Origin: Phoronis australis
Lineage: Eukaryota > Phoronida > Phoronidae
Reading direction: 5' to 3'
Length of the DNA stretch: 64,000 nucleotides
Assembly (NCBI GenBank): GCA_002633005.1
Contig: NMRA01000337.1
Coordinates: 340,641 to 404,640 of the forward strand
Positions 13,701-28,700 of the stretch are shown in pieces. Within the stretch, counting starts at the first letter, position 1, and each line of letters begins with the position of its first letter. Both the position numbers and the translations under genes were made by a program. The notes beneath the pieces were generated by a model. The model saw nothing but the letters and a program-made list of their open reading frames with translations, had not been told where the DNA came from and made no database searches.

Positions 13701-16700
13701 CATCACACGTATTATGGTAGGGTTGATGGGAAGCACTTCAGTGTCCATTTCCTCCAGTACTATTCCAACAATGGACAACAACACAATAAGCATGTCCAGT
13801 TGATTCCACCTAAAAGGGACATTAGATCTCCACTTTTATCAACGTAGAATCACATACACATGACAGTGCTGCTCACAAACAAAACAATGAAAGCGCACAA
13901 GTAACCAACACTCCTACTTACAAACAAAACAATTACTTCTGTCAGAAAAAAATTCATTTCTCTAGAATTCCTTACACTTTTCCAAACCAAACCATGCACG
14001 GAGAAAAAGGTAAGCAATGAAAGTTTCTTTACAACTTATTTCATTTGCACAAATACAAAAGCCATTGCTGCACCAGCATCTAATTAACATAATATACAGG
14101 CAAGAAGTTATGACAACAGTTGAGCTCACCTCTCTTTAAAATAGCGGTAGACACCAAGAGCAATTATTTTCAAAATAGCTTCTAAGATGAATACAGATGT
14201 GAAGAAATAATTAAATATCTTGAGTGCAAACTCCAATTCCTGGAAAACAGATGAAAGCAATAACATCATCAACTATACGGCCATTTCAATGAACTTTGGA
14301 GGACCAACTGTACGTTCCTTGATGTGAAAAAGACAAAGAAATATTCAATGAAATCTATTGCCAGGTTGTGAAGTTTGACTAAAAATTTAATTAAAAAAAT
14401 GCAATTAATGATCTAAAACCATTAGGCACTACCTAAAATATTAGTAAATTCAACTTACCTTACTAATCTGAACTAGGTGGGTAGGTTGGCAACGTATTCT
14501 ATTTTTCTTTTTCTCATTATGTTGGAACATGTAATTTTTTAGCAAAAATACTTTGTTAGTAGCAAAAAAAAAATGTCAGTTTGCAGATAAAATGTGATTA
14601 TCAGACTCTCCACAATATGAGATCAGCGTTGCATACATTCAGCTCAATCATATTACAACTAGAAAGTACCAAGTGTCAGCAACGTAACTAAATCAGATTT
14701 GTATTAATTTCCACTCCCAAACTTACTTGTGGCATGTTGTAAAACTCCAGCGCCATGGTGACCACATTCAGACCAATCACAAATGCAATAAGTAGGTCAA
14801 AGTATTTACTCATACACATGTTGTGCAGTCGCAGTCGACATTTGGAGTAGTAAGAGTAATATGGAATTTCGTTCTTTTCTGAAATGAAAATGAATAAGTT
14901 ACAGTTTGTGCAATTGCAACCAGAGGTTCATTACTTGCCAACAAAATAATTTTTTAGTGCTCACTGTCAATTTCCTGCCAATGAAAATAAATATTACACT
15001 CTTTCACAGTGCTACGAAAGGTAGCACTGTGAAATGTTGTTTAACATAGCTTCTCGTTGGTTAAATGAAACCAACATGATAACATTCCCATTGGTTGAAA
15101 GTTGGGAAACCCCTTTTAATTTACAGTTATCAAGTATAGCGACCACCTTTGACTTCAGTAGCTGCATTTTATTTAAACAGGCAGTGATTGAAGTAAACAA
15201 AATGAAGGGAACCCCAATTCAGTGGCTTAAGACAAAACAAGTACAGTGCATAAAGGCGTGTGCAAGTGGTAGCGATGTGATCAGTATAATTCCGACCAAG
15301 GCATGTGCATTGATGCCCACACACGGAATTCCGTGTATCTTTCATCAAGTTTCCACAGGACCACTTTTCAGTATAGTTGGCGGCGCTATGTCAGAGGGCA
15401 ATTATGGTGTTGAAAACATTAAAACTTTAAAGCTACATTTCACCCTGTTTTGCTGCTAAAATGAAAATTGAACTATCGTAACCTTTCAATCTCATGAAAC
15501 TGATCTTACAATATTTCTAAACAAAACAGGATTCTACAAGAGAAATGTGCCCACAACTGCAAGGCAAATGATGTGCTTCTAATGGTGTTTTTTGGTATCG
15601 TAAAAATATCCATTACATGGCGCAGAATAAGTCAAACCCGTCCAAAATTGGAGTAGCGTTGACGTCTCTATGTTACAAAACTGTTTGTCAAATTTCATGA
15701 AAATCCACCAACTAAGGAACTCCAAATATACAGACGAGGCAGACATAAAAAAGTTGCCATTAGAAAGCACAGTGGTAGTCAAATCCGTCCATCTGACGTC
15801 AAGTTAATAGGAATAGACTTGGCAAATTGTATGGGGTTAAGTAGATACAGCTGCAGACGCAAAAATAACGTCACTAGGGAGCATTACAATTACGTTGGAC
15901 CCATCTGAAAATCCACGCCAGTCGTGCTCATGTCAGTAGGAACATGTCAATTTTCATATTGGTCTTCTCAGCGGTTTGGCCAATACAGAGGTAAACGACA
16001 AAAACAGACTAAAAAATAATTGACATGGCCACTAGGTAGCGCAAAATACATCGAATCCATCACAAATTGAAAAGATGATGTCATCTTCATAATAGAAACG
16101 CAAATGTAAAGAAGTAAAACTGCCATTAAATAGGGGGCACACCTGTAGTTGGAGTGGTCTGAAACTCGTCCTCAACCATTATCATCTCCATAGGAACACA
16201 TCTGACACATTTCACAAAGATCCTCCAAAGAATTAAGGAGATACAGCTGTGGACGTAAAAAACAAAACATTGCCACAAGGGGTTGCCACATTAGTTTAAC
16301 CCATCCGAAAATCAGTGTCAGCTACGGTTTTCTCATCAAGAAAACATCTGCCAATTTTCCTAATGATCCTTTGAATGGTTGGGCGGATAGGAAGGCAGAC
16401 ATCAAAAATGTACTGAAAATTTTTAAAATTGCCGCCAGGTGGCAGAAAAAACGTTAAACCGGCCTGAAAACGGGAAGGTGTCATCATGTCTTTAAAAGAA
16501 ACCTATGGGCTAAATTTCATGAAAATCCATCAGAACTCCGAAGATACAGAAGCAAACGTAAAAAAACTAAAACTGCCACCAGGGGACACACCTGCAGCCG
16601 GATTGGTCTGAAACTTGCCATCATTTGTTATCGTCTCTCCATATGAACATATCTGCTAAATTTTACAAAGATTTCCCAAAGAGTTTATGAGAAACAACAG

Positions 16701-19700
16701 CTGTGGACGCAAAAAACAAAAATATCACTAGGGGTCGCCACAGCTGTCGAACCCGTCCGAAAATCAGTGTCAGCCATTGTCTTCTCATCACGAACACATC
16801 TGCCAATTTTCATAATGATTCTTTGCGGAGTTTGGTGGATGGGAAGGCAGACGTCAAAAACATACAAGTTTGTCAATTGCCTCCAGGTGGCACAGAATAC
16901 GTCAAAAAAGTTTCACAGTCTCCTAAATAGAAACCTGTTTGTTAGATTTCACGCTAATTCATCAAGGAACTCCAAAGATACAGAGGCAAAGTTAATGTAA
17001 AAAAATTGCCCCTGGGGAGCAGAGCGGTAGTCGAATCTGAGTTCGAAACTCATGGTCGTCGGTTATCAGCTTCAAAGAAACACGTCTGTCAAAATATGTC
17101 ATTATAAGAAATACAGCCACGGATGCCAGACATCCAGACAGAAATGACAACAATATGCACCCACATACAAATAATTTATGTGGGTGCATAAAAAATGGTA
17201 AGGAATATTATGAGACCAATTTTACAAGAGAAAGTTGTCGTAAAATCAATTTTCATCTTTCAGTCACCTAAACAGGATGCATTACTTAACAGCTTTACTC
17301 TAATTTAAGCTATTCTGTGCTTCCATATAATGCCTCCCTCATTAATAATCAACCAAAGTTCTACGTTCTTCCTTCAGGTGAAAACAAAATTGACAACAAA
17401 CAGCAAAACGTAAATACATATTGGGTATGATAAGTTGGCCACCACAGCAGGAGGCCCAGAGTACATATTTCACCTTGTCTCTCTGTATCAAGTATGGCAC
17501 AGTAAAAGTTAAATTTTTCACTATTTTAATAAAATGAACAATGCTCTCTATTGGAAAAGACTAATAGCTTCTAGACCAATAGTACTTTGAGAAAAAATTA
17601 AAGCTGACAATACGAAGCAGTGCCTAACAGTCACATGACCTTGTGTTTAATAAAATATGATACGTAAACATTACGGCTCTATCCTTAGTAGAATTTTGTG
17701 CAGAAACACAACTTTACAACTGCAACAAAAATTATCCCTACACAATAGAATTGCAGCAGTAATTAACAAGTCATAAAGTACACCAGGGCACGCAGTCTAA
17801 TCTCTGCGCTCAAATCTCCACTTAAATTGATCAATTACACGGCATGCTTTTTAAAGTAAACTCACTAATTTGCACTCAAATCATGTGCAATTAGTGGCTA
17901 AGTTTTGAGTTCCAGGCTGTGTTCCAAAAATTAGATCCCCAGGGGCCAGATGATGATTCTTACACTCTGACTACACAAACGGTCCTATTGATAAATGCCT
18001 GCCTTCTTGCACAGTTACTTACAACCTGACTACACAAACAGTTCTATTGACAAATGCCTGTCTTCTTGCACAATTACTTATAACCTGACTACACAAACAG
18101 TTCTATTGATAAATGCCTGTCTTCTTGCACAGTTACTTATAACCTGACTACACAAACAGTTCTATTGATAAATGCCTGTCTTCTTGCACAGTTACTTATA
18201 ACCTGACTACACAAACAGTTCTATTGATAAATGCCTGTCTTCTTGCACAGTTACTTATAACCTGACTACACAAACAGTTCTATTGACAAATGCCTGTCTT
18301 CTTGCACAGTTACTTATAACCTGACTACACAAACAGTTCTATTGATAAATGCCTGTCTTCTTGCACAGTTACTTATAACCTGACTACACAAACAGTTCTA
18401 TTGATAAATGCCTGTCTTCTTGCACAGTTACTTATAACCTGACTACACAAACAGTTCTATTGATAAATGCCTGTCTTCTTGCACAGTTACTTATAACCTG
18501 ACTACACAAACAGTTCTATTGATAAATGCCTGTCTTCTTGCACAGTTACTTATAACCTGACTACACAAACAGTTCTATTGACAAATGCCTGTCTTCTTGC
18601 ACAGTTACTTACAACCTGACTACACAAACAGTTCTATTGACAAACGCCGGCTGTCTTCTTGCACAGTTACTTACAACCTGACAACACAAACGGTCCCATT
18701 GACAAATGCCTGTCTTCTTGCACAGTTACTTACAACCTGACTACACAAACAGTTCTATTGACAAACGCCTGTCTTCTTGCACAATTACTTACAACCTGAC
18801 TACACAAACAGTTCTATTGACAAATGCCTGTCTTCTTGCGCAATTACTTACACTCTGACTACACAAACAGTTCTATCGATAAACGCCTGTCTGCTTGCAC
18901 AATTACTTACAATTTTGCAAGTAACAATAAATTTCCCTTTTGAATGATTAAACACCCGACACTTTTTGTTATTGACAGTCTTTATTTCGTTTCGTTCATG
19001 TTCCGAATAAAACTCTACACGGAACATTGATGAAGTAACTGACCAAGAGACATGATTAAAAGGTACACAATATTTCGAAACATACTTGTTTCATTCTCAA
19101 GTGGAAATAAAATGACGCAGTAATGCCACCACAAAGAATAAGCTGGAGACATACGCAGTGTAACACAGCAGGTATGAAATACAGCAAAGAATGACAAATG
19201 AAGGGGGGAACAGGAAGATTGAAAGTATTGGAGTCCTTTTTGATTGCATTTGAGAAGCCTGTTTTGAATGAGCAGCACACAGGGTCACGCTGCACATTCC
19301 ACTTTCCTGTTACTCCCCTTCATTTGTCATTCTTTGCAGTATTTCACACCTGCCATGTTCCACTGAGTATGTCTTGAGCTTATGTTCTTTGGTGGCATTA
19401 CTGCGTCATTTTATTTCCACTTGAGAATGAAACAAGTTTGTTGTGAAATATAGTGTACCTTTTAATCATGTCTCTTGGTCAGTTACTTCATCAATGTTCT
19501 GTTGAGTGTAGAGTTTTATTCCGAACATAAGAACAAAATGGAATAAAGACTGTCAATAACGAAAAGTGTCGTGTGTTTAATCAATTCTGCATATCGGAAA
19601 ACCTGCAGAAAGTTCCCTTTAGATAAATCATCTTAGTAGCAGCCAGTAGGTTTATCACTGGAATATCATTAGGGAGTAGAGACCTCAGTAACCAGGCATC

Positions 19701-22700
19701 TCAGCTGGACTACTAGATACATTTCGGTATTGTGTTCACATTAGGAAATTTATTCCTTTACTCGATGACCGAATAGTGGGTAATTTGCACATGTACTAGG
19801 ACGGACATGAGTAAGATGTACTAGGACGGACATGGGTAAGATGTACTAGGAGCGACATGGGTAAGATGTAAGTAGAAACCGACATGGGTAAGATGTACTA
19901 GGACAGACATGAGTGAGATGTACTACGACGGACATGAGTGAGATGTACTACGACGGACATAAGTGAGATGTACTAGGAACGACATGAGTGACATGTACTA
20001 GGACCGACATGAGTGACATGTACTAGGACCGACATGAGTGACATGTACTAGGACCGACATGAGTGACATGAACTAGGACCGACATGAGTGAGATGTACTA
20101 GGATCGACATGAGTAAGATGAACTGGGACTGACATGTGTGAGATGCAATAACATTCTGCTGCCTGTTTTAGCTATGAACTAGAAATTAGTAAAAAGCATC
20201 ACAATATTTGATTGAGTTCTACTCAAAACAATTGGAAGCAAATAATGGGATTCGTGAAATTTCTTTTGTACAGTAACTATCATGTCAAGCCCACGCTGTT
20301 TCAATAAAACAAGAATTTTACAAAATTCTCATGTACAATATCATTACAAAAATAAACAAATTCAACACTACAGTGCCAGCTAATGGTCAAAATTAACCAG
20401 ACTATACAATGAGACATAACTTATTTACTAAAATTAACCAGACTATACAATGAGACATAACTTATTTACTAAAATTAACCAGACTATACAATGAGACATA
20501 ACTTATTTACTAAAATATATAATTAGTAGCATTAGACCTAGAAATAACAAAAACATTAGTGATTCTAGAAAAATAAAAGAACTTATAGTACTGCGTGCTT
20601 TAAGTGTGAAACACCAGACAAAAAATCATGTGACTATTGGCTCTACAACTGAACCACACCTGGGTTAAATAAGTGAAGCTTACTGCCTAATGCAGGATGA
20701 GTTGGTAGAGTGACATCACTGATCTATGGACATGCTGGCCAAGCTTGATAAAGAAAGAACCATACGAACCAGACAGGGCCCTACTTAGTTCCTCCTCTGC
20801 CATTTTTCTTGCTCGTTTCTCAGCTCTTGCAGCCCGTTCTTCCACCTCTTGGTCTTGTCGACATTTGTGAAAGTTTTCCACCACTACTCCAACAAACATG
20901 TTTAGTACAAAGAATCCAACCAATAGTAGGAATGGAATAAAGTACAGCATGCGCCACTCATTGTAGTTCTCAATGGGCTGAAAAGCAAAATGAAAGACAT
21001 GTCATACACTGAAGAGGGCTGCGTTCTGTAACTCAAATCACTTAAGAGACATTTGCAGCTAGAAATTTTGGTTTAAGGAATGGAAATGTTGACATTACAG
21101 TTTTCTCCCACAATTCAATATTGTAGCCTAATTTGCCAATCAATCACTTCGGTGCCCATCATTTCCCTAGTGTGATATGTAACTAAAGGAGATATTTCTA
21201 GCAATATTCAACAATTTTGTGAGTGGCCTCTTCATGTCGTGAACACATCCACTAAAACAAGAAACTGTAGGAACACCGCATTTATCCACCTTCACTCTTA
21301 TCAGGCTTCTATTGTGAGTCAGCATGCGTGAATAATTGGCTGATAAGCCACCTCTGGAACTACTTTTGGCTGAATGGATGGCCAGGCCATAAAATGATAA
21401 TTAGCCAAGACCAGTTACTATAATGCAACAAAGAATAATGTCTTGCATCACCTAGCCTTGGTGGAAAGCTGTATACTGTATTGGCTCAAACAAACGCTTA
21501 GAAAAATTCATTTCACGGGGAGGGGACGCTTATTGTAGTGAGCCTACGGCAGTTGAAACCCGGTTTCCCAAACGGGTAAAATCGGAAGCTAGGATTCATC
21601 AAATTTACGCTCTGTGACGTATTTGTAGCCTATGACAGCCTTTCTACAAAATTGTGGTGCATTGCTATCAACTTCCGTTGTTAAATTACGATAATTTTTC
21701 AAAAAATTGTGCTCATCACAGGGCGAAAACTTGCCGACTGATGCGTCGCTGAATCGCGATCGTCAATAGGAAAACTTGTACTCTTGAATAAAAATATAGT
21801 TTCGACTCAACAAATTACCTGAAATCTTCCTGATGTTTTACAATTTTTAAAGTTCATGTGGAGTCCAGATTAATTGCGATTAAGTCCAAATGTGCGCTAC
21901 ATCGTACTCCACAACACGAGAAAAATCTCTGGATGAACACACATGTTGTTGTCACGTGACGTTTGTTTTGAAGGTCGTCTGCGTATGAGAGTGAGTGAGC
22001 GTGCGTGTGCGGGTCATCGACGATAGACTTTTTTTGTACAAAAGGCGGAGGATTATGCAAGAAAATGGCGTTTACTAGATTGTTTTTCACTTAAACGGCT
22101 GTAACGTGCAAGGTGAGTGCTGGTTAACTCACAGATTTTGTGTGCACAGGCCGACTGTCGTTAGCTCTGCCGTGGAGTATTAATAGTCCAAGGCTCGATC
22201 TACATGTTGGGGACGAAATGAACTACCCGGGCTGTGTGAAATTTCTGGGTCTAACGGAGACACTGACGCAGTGGTCAGTCAGATCGCTGTATCAAGACTA
22301 TAGTCAAAATCCAAATTCGTTTTATCGTGTCCCTGTCAATAATAACGGCATGTTAAAGCCTTCTTAATTTTCGTACTTCAGGAACATAACAATCACGTGT
22401 TTTGTACACATACGCGCACGCCGCAGATCACATCTCGGAAATTGCCGATTTGACGGATGACAATGAATGAACACAATGAAATTAACAACGTCGTTTTACA
22501 GCTTGTAAGATTCATAATAAAAGTATTTTGAATATTGCAATGCATGTGTTCCAAAATCTAAATAACTTGGGTCCTATATTTTTGTATTAGTGCGCGCCGA
22601 ATGAAAGTAATCGTGAGTGTTGCTGTGTTGCAAAATCTCTTATCCTGGGCCGATTTGAAAAATTCAAAGTTGTACTCATATTTGTTTTCGCTCCTCTTTT

Positions 22701-25700
22701 CAAATATTACAGTAAAAACTACGTAAAACTCTCTCCATAAAAAGTACAGTCTGCTAGCTAGATTGTAATCAGCTGATCATATCCGCATGAGCGAAGCCAA
22801 TTATCCTCACTCGTGACTCGATGACTAGAGCAGCTTGGCGGCATCCCTTTGATCGTGAGCCGAGCGCGACTCAGCCAAGGTGGATAAATACGGTCTAGTT
22901 CAATTTTCCATACCCCACCGTTTACCTTACCAACTGGGATTAGAACCAATCTTATTTAGTGGGAATGTTCATAGCATGTTGTTATTTATTTCTCACACTA
23001 GAAACTGGCCACGTTGATAGGACTAGATTCCTGAATTCATTACTAACCTGTTGATCCACAACAACACCATTACTAAACTGCTGATCCACAACAACAGCAA
23101 TACTAACCTATTGATCCACAACAGCATTACTAACCTGTCCATCCACAATGACACCATTACTAACCTGTTGATCCACAACAACAGCATTACTAACCTGCTG
23201 ATCTACAATGACACAATTACTAACCTGCTGATCCACAACACCACCATTACTAACCTACTGATCCACAATAACAGCATTACTAACCTGCTGATCCACAACA
23301 ACACAATTACTAACCTGCTGATCCACAACACCATTACTAACCTACTGATCCACAATAACAGCATTACTAACCTGTTGATCCACACCAACAGCATCTAAAC
23401 CAGTGTACATTATGTTCACCCAACCATCCTTGGTGGCCAGCACAAATAACGACATCAGCGCCTGCAAGATAGACATTTCGAGAAAACTAAATCACTGGTC
23501 TAATTAGGTTATAACAAGCCGATGTGATAGAAAAACAACAAAGAGTAATAAACAATAATTATGTCATTTGTAACAGAATTAGGAAAAAAATTAAGCTATG
23601 GAACTGATTGTAGTGATTCTATAGTTGTCAAAGCTATTAATAGAAGAGCTTGAGACACTCCACTAGTTTAATTACACAGTCCAACTGGGTCAGTTGCATG
23701 GCTAACACACAAAGAACTGCTTTCACTGGCCTTGCTTTCAATTTCAAAAGACCTATTGTGAGAATTATACCCGTAATTTACAACCCTCCACAATATTCTA
23801 AGCCACTATGTGGACTAGCTACCCCCTCCAAGCCCAAAAGGGGTTGCCACTATTTACACCCCTATGACTACGAGGTAAGAACTTTTTAATTATTTTCTGG
23901 CATGCCCCTAAGGTACAACTTGCTTGCCTTAAATGATTATCTGCGATTCAAAGCCATCTTCACAGCACCCACAAGGACCCTATTACCCCGTACCCACTAA
24001 AACAAATTACCTGTCCCAGATCATCAAAGTTATACTTCTGATTAACCCATTGATAACCTCTGCTGGTACAGTCAGTTCTGTTGATTATTCCAGTCATGTT
24101 AGCTGTGTCACAGTAGTATAGCATGCCTTTAAATAACTGAAAAAAAACAGAGATACTGAGATACATTGCAATAAGCTGTTGTGCAAGACAGTGACACATC
24201 TCTAATTCAATTCCTCGTGCCTCCTGCCAACCAAGTACGCAGACGATCGCATACAAGGGAGGCGCATGTTTTATAGTCCGATCTTACCACACAATTCCGA
24301 CTCCTGCCAACTTTCCGGGTAATTTAAGCAAGTTTGATGAGTGCTAAGTATTGAGTTTGGCAAATGCACCGATTTCACAAAATAAACGGAACAAAAATTG
24401 TAAACCGAAGGTAATAAGTCTAGAACAACTGTAGGAAATTTAAAGTTTGGAAGTCAACACAAACTTTGAAATGAATCTCTGGGAACTACTGTCTGACCTT
24501 CAGATACTCGCTGAGGTGACTTTCTCAGGTTTTCAAACACAATATGAAGTTGCATTGGCACTGAAGGATATATTCAGCCAGTCACCAGGGAGCCACTCGT
24601 CACTCATCCTATGAGTTCTTCCATGCAGGTGACCAGTCTTTCATTATCAAATAAATTTGGCTCATGAAAAGAGGGTCTAATTTGATACCAACATTAATCT
24701 GCACTTGTAGCCCAGTCATCATGTCATTACCGATGCATAAACAGTCCGAACTGTGTAAACGTGCTACATCAAGTCTCTAGCTTAATGACCATCTTAGATT
24801 TCTATTAACCCACAATTCAAGCAAAAGGTTTTACAAAGACGATTGTAGAGAGCAAAATATGTGGTAGAATTTTATACTAGGACCAATGTTTTGTTTCAGT
24901 TGCATATCCCATGCCTTATTACATCCTATAACAAATAAGTTGAATGTATTCAGCAAGTTGCACCCACACATTTATGATTAGCTTCTTTGGATAAGGATTA
25001 GGAAAAAACAGTAGAGAGGCCCGACTCCTGTCCCTAACCATCAATAGGGTGCTTATCTGAATGATCTTAGTATCCCACAAGAATGTCGGTGAATTTTGAA
25101 TTGGGTAGGGCGTAATGGCGACTATCTTAGCAATGACGAAGTGCAGCCATTGAAAAAAACCAGGCCTCAGTTGAGGCGCATACTTACTTGGACTCCCAGT
25201 ATGCCAAATATTATGAAGAACGTGCAACATATTAGCACGATATTTCCAATGGGACGTAACGAAGACAGCAACGTCTCTACAACAAGCTTCAGACCAGGGG
25301 CTCGATTGATCAGTCGCAGAGGTCGGAGTGTTCTCAGCAAGCGTAGAACTCGGAGGATGCCGAATATACGAGGGCTGCTGGCGGCCGTGAACATGATGAG
25401 TAAATCGGTGACGGATATTATGACGAGGAAACAATCCATTATGTTCCAACCACTCTTCATATATGCATGCTTACCAATGAAGAAGCCCTTAGCAATAATC
25501 TGAAACAATGAGGTCACGTAATATTCAATAATATCAAGCCATGATGGAAAAGTACCATCAAGACAAAACAATAAGATGTAGTTATTTACAATTAAGGAAT
25601 CAAACACTTTAATTTCCAGATTGCGAAACATAGTATTTCAATCACTTCAAATTCTCGACAATTGCTGCACAAATAAAAAAGTTAACTAAACGTTTCGTCT

Positions 25701-28700
25701 ATTCATAATACATCATCAGGACATGTAATGTAGGACAACAAGTGCGATTACCATTCAAGTCACATCCATGTGGTGAAATGAGAGAGAGATACAGGGAATA
25801 ATAAGTACGTCATCACTACTAATCTAATTCTAGAGATAGCAATTTGATTTGAGTTTGTTGCCCAGTGTACAACAACAAAATTATGAAATGTAGCACCATA
25901 CCAAAGCCTAAACGTTTGAATTTATAGAGCTTTTGATCTCACAACTAGTTTTTGTTAGTTATTAAGTCATTTAGTATTCACTAACATAGTGTGACATATA
26001 TGTGAGACACCTATTAGCCATCATAAAAAACACTACATTCAATGTTGTATTGAGCGCCATTCAGGTAATAGCACTGAATGATATCCTGTTTCACACAATG
26101 GTGAATGTCTAATGTTTGATTTTAATGAACTTCCTACCTTTTATGGTGACACAAGGACTGGGATAATGGTACTTTTGAGATAATAAACTGATTTAATCTT
26201 AATTGATCTTACTTACAATGTGTCAATTTTTAACCCGTCGATGTAGCACACAGCATAACTTTAAATGCTATCAAAATTTCATACTGAAACAATTTAGAGG
26301 ATTTTATCTTCAAAGCTGTTGAGATTTTTGGAATGCATTACGAGAAAAATGTTGGCTTGTAAATATCCAGTGACATCACAGACAGCTTGATGATAACAGG
26401 ATCCAGTGACATCACAGACAGCTTGATGATAACAGCATGGTGGAAAAACAATACTTGTGAGTTGAGCACACCAGAATTGAAAGCAATGGAAAACTGCAAC
26501 ATTGTTTTTGGTGCATGTATGACAAAACAATAATCAGAGAAATAAAAATGGATCAATAAAAAACACAGATTAGCATGCCTTTTGAGTGAAAGATCCTTGA
26601 GGCAGCTACCATCTGATGAGGCTGCAGTCAAATCTCAGAACTTAAAATGCAATTTGTGAATCAGTTGTGATATCAATACATGTTTACGAGCCGACAACCA
26701 CCCAAAACCCAGTTGAAAAATGAAATACCCACAATTAATTCTGATTTGATGGGAATACCTTGACAGACATTTCTAAGAAAAAGAGTGCCGTGAAGACATA
26801 GTTGCTGTATGTGAGGAACTGTCGCTCGGTACTTTCTGGAGGAATGGACGGCCGCTCCATTGCCAGCGTGATGCAGTTGAGCGCAATTACAAATAGCACT
26901 GTGTAATCAAACACCTTCTTGGACACCAGGTGATGACAAAACTTGCGAAATCTGGAATTACATTGCATCATATATGTAAATAAAACAACAAAAATGGATC
27001 ACTGAAATTTTCGGATATAAAAACATCCTTCGTCAACAGAAAAAGAAGTAAAGTCAGCTGTTGACAAAGGATGTTATAATATCCGAAAATTTCAGTGATC
27101 CAGTTTTGTTGTTTTATTTCTACTTTTCGACACACAAGTGTATTCTTTAGAGGATCTGGATCGCCTCTTCTAGTTTCGGTTTTATTTTCTACGTTATTTA
27201 TTGCATCATATATTTGTATTATACAAATCAAAATGAGGTACATTCAATACGTTTAATGCTTTACAAAATAATGTATTCAAGTAATCCTAAATCCCAAAAT
27301 TTGCCAGTATCAGCATTGCATGCAATTGGATTTGATGTTGAATGCTGTAAATCAACTCTGAAAACTTGTTAATAAATGTTTATGTCATCTGCATGCCTCT
27401 AATTGTTGGTGCTACAAATAATTTTTTTTGTAAAGCATACATTTTGAAATGAGTCATTTAAATGTGCAATGTAGTCATAAATAAATCATTTAAAATTTAA
27501 TGTACAATGTAGTCATAAATAAGTCATTTAAAATATTATTTAAAGTACAATGTAGTCATATAGTTTATAGTTCTGTTGAAGGAAGTCTTATTTTTATACT
27601 ACAATTTTGGATTTAGTTAGTTACATTTTAGTAACTAATTGTATTTTTATACAATCAAAAGGTATGATGGTGTATTTTTATACTTAAAAGCATAATTATC
27701 TGCAATAAAGATTATCATATTGTATCATATTACACTAAGTCATACAATATAAAGTTTATTATATGGAACCATATCATATCATATCACATTATATGGTACC
27801 ATATCACATTGTATGGTACCATATCATATCACATTATACAGTACCATATCATGTCTCATTATATGGCACCATATATCATTATGTGGTACCATAGGTATAT
27901 CATGTCACCACATTACATGGTACCACATAATGATATATGGTACCATATAATGTGACATGATATGGTACCGTATAATGTGATATATGGTACCATATCACAT
28001 TATATGGTACCATATCATATCACGTATCATGTAATAACCATATGATAGAAAGTGGAGCCTTGGTTACGGGCGAAAGCCAAAAATTAGCGTTAAAAACTCT
28101 GACCATTTTTACAGTGAATAATGCAAGTTCCTTATTACAAATATAATGTAAGTAATAAATAAGGTTACTAAAGCACAGCTCGGCAATATGATCAGTGCAT
28201 GGTTTTTGCCGTATATTTGAGACGAACCCATGATTTTCCATTTGCTTTGTCTAAAGGCGTCAAGACTTGTACGCAGGGTGTTAAGGTATTTAGTCAGTAT
28301 GGCCAATGATACTTTTTGTATACTTCTTATGTCAAGCACCAGCATTCAGCATCAGTTCAGTTATGGTCTGAGGGTCAAGTTAACGGGTCGACAATTTACC
28401 TACTCTGGCTGTCTAATTTTCAACTTCGGTTCCTGTCTGCACTGGATATTTGGAATATTACGTTAAGTCTTTATGCTTGGTTGTCTCGACACGACATGTT
28501 TTCACGAGTCATGAGATACAACTTGACCGACAAAATGCAAGTTTATCTACGACCATGTGTCGAATGCAGAGTCCATTTCAAAAGCAAATGTCTTCTTATA
28601 ATAAAAATAGAACAACAGAAGTTAATCAAAATGGTCACAGTGGTCATATGGTAGTTGACTAGCAGAAGAATGGACAATCTTGCACAGTTTCGATTCTTTA

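Larger units (their letters stand above)
11340..14726 (-). other. introns between domain IV exons
   Basis: Introns of about 320-820 bp separating the domain IV exons at 12064, 12714, 13679, 14130 and 14727. No repeat, RNA gene or extra exon was recognised. The open frames visible on both strands overlap the real exons or are short. Confidence 0.6.
23462..26758 (-). other. introns between domain III exons
   Basis: Sequence around the exons at 24011 and 25188. It contains a 33-bp unit present twice at about 26367-26434 (CCAGTGACATCACAGACAGC). Nothing else was recognised. Confidence 0.6.

Noticed and set aside
15034-15459. 141-codon open frame (+) after a hairpin
   Set aside because: No recognisable domain, no splice partner, and it abuts a repeat copy. 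A chance frame or mobile-element debris is more likely.
17154-17195. 3' hairpin of the repeat family as a Helitron end
   Set aside because: The hairpin is followed by an A-run, not CTRR, and no 5' TC end was seen.
23051-23398. 115-codon repetitive open frame (+) rich in Asn/Ile/Leu
   Set aside because: It is the opposite strand of the duplicated exon-end array of the channel; its repeat structure explains it fully.
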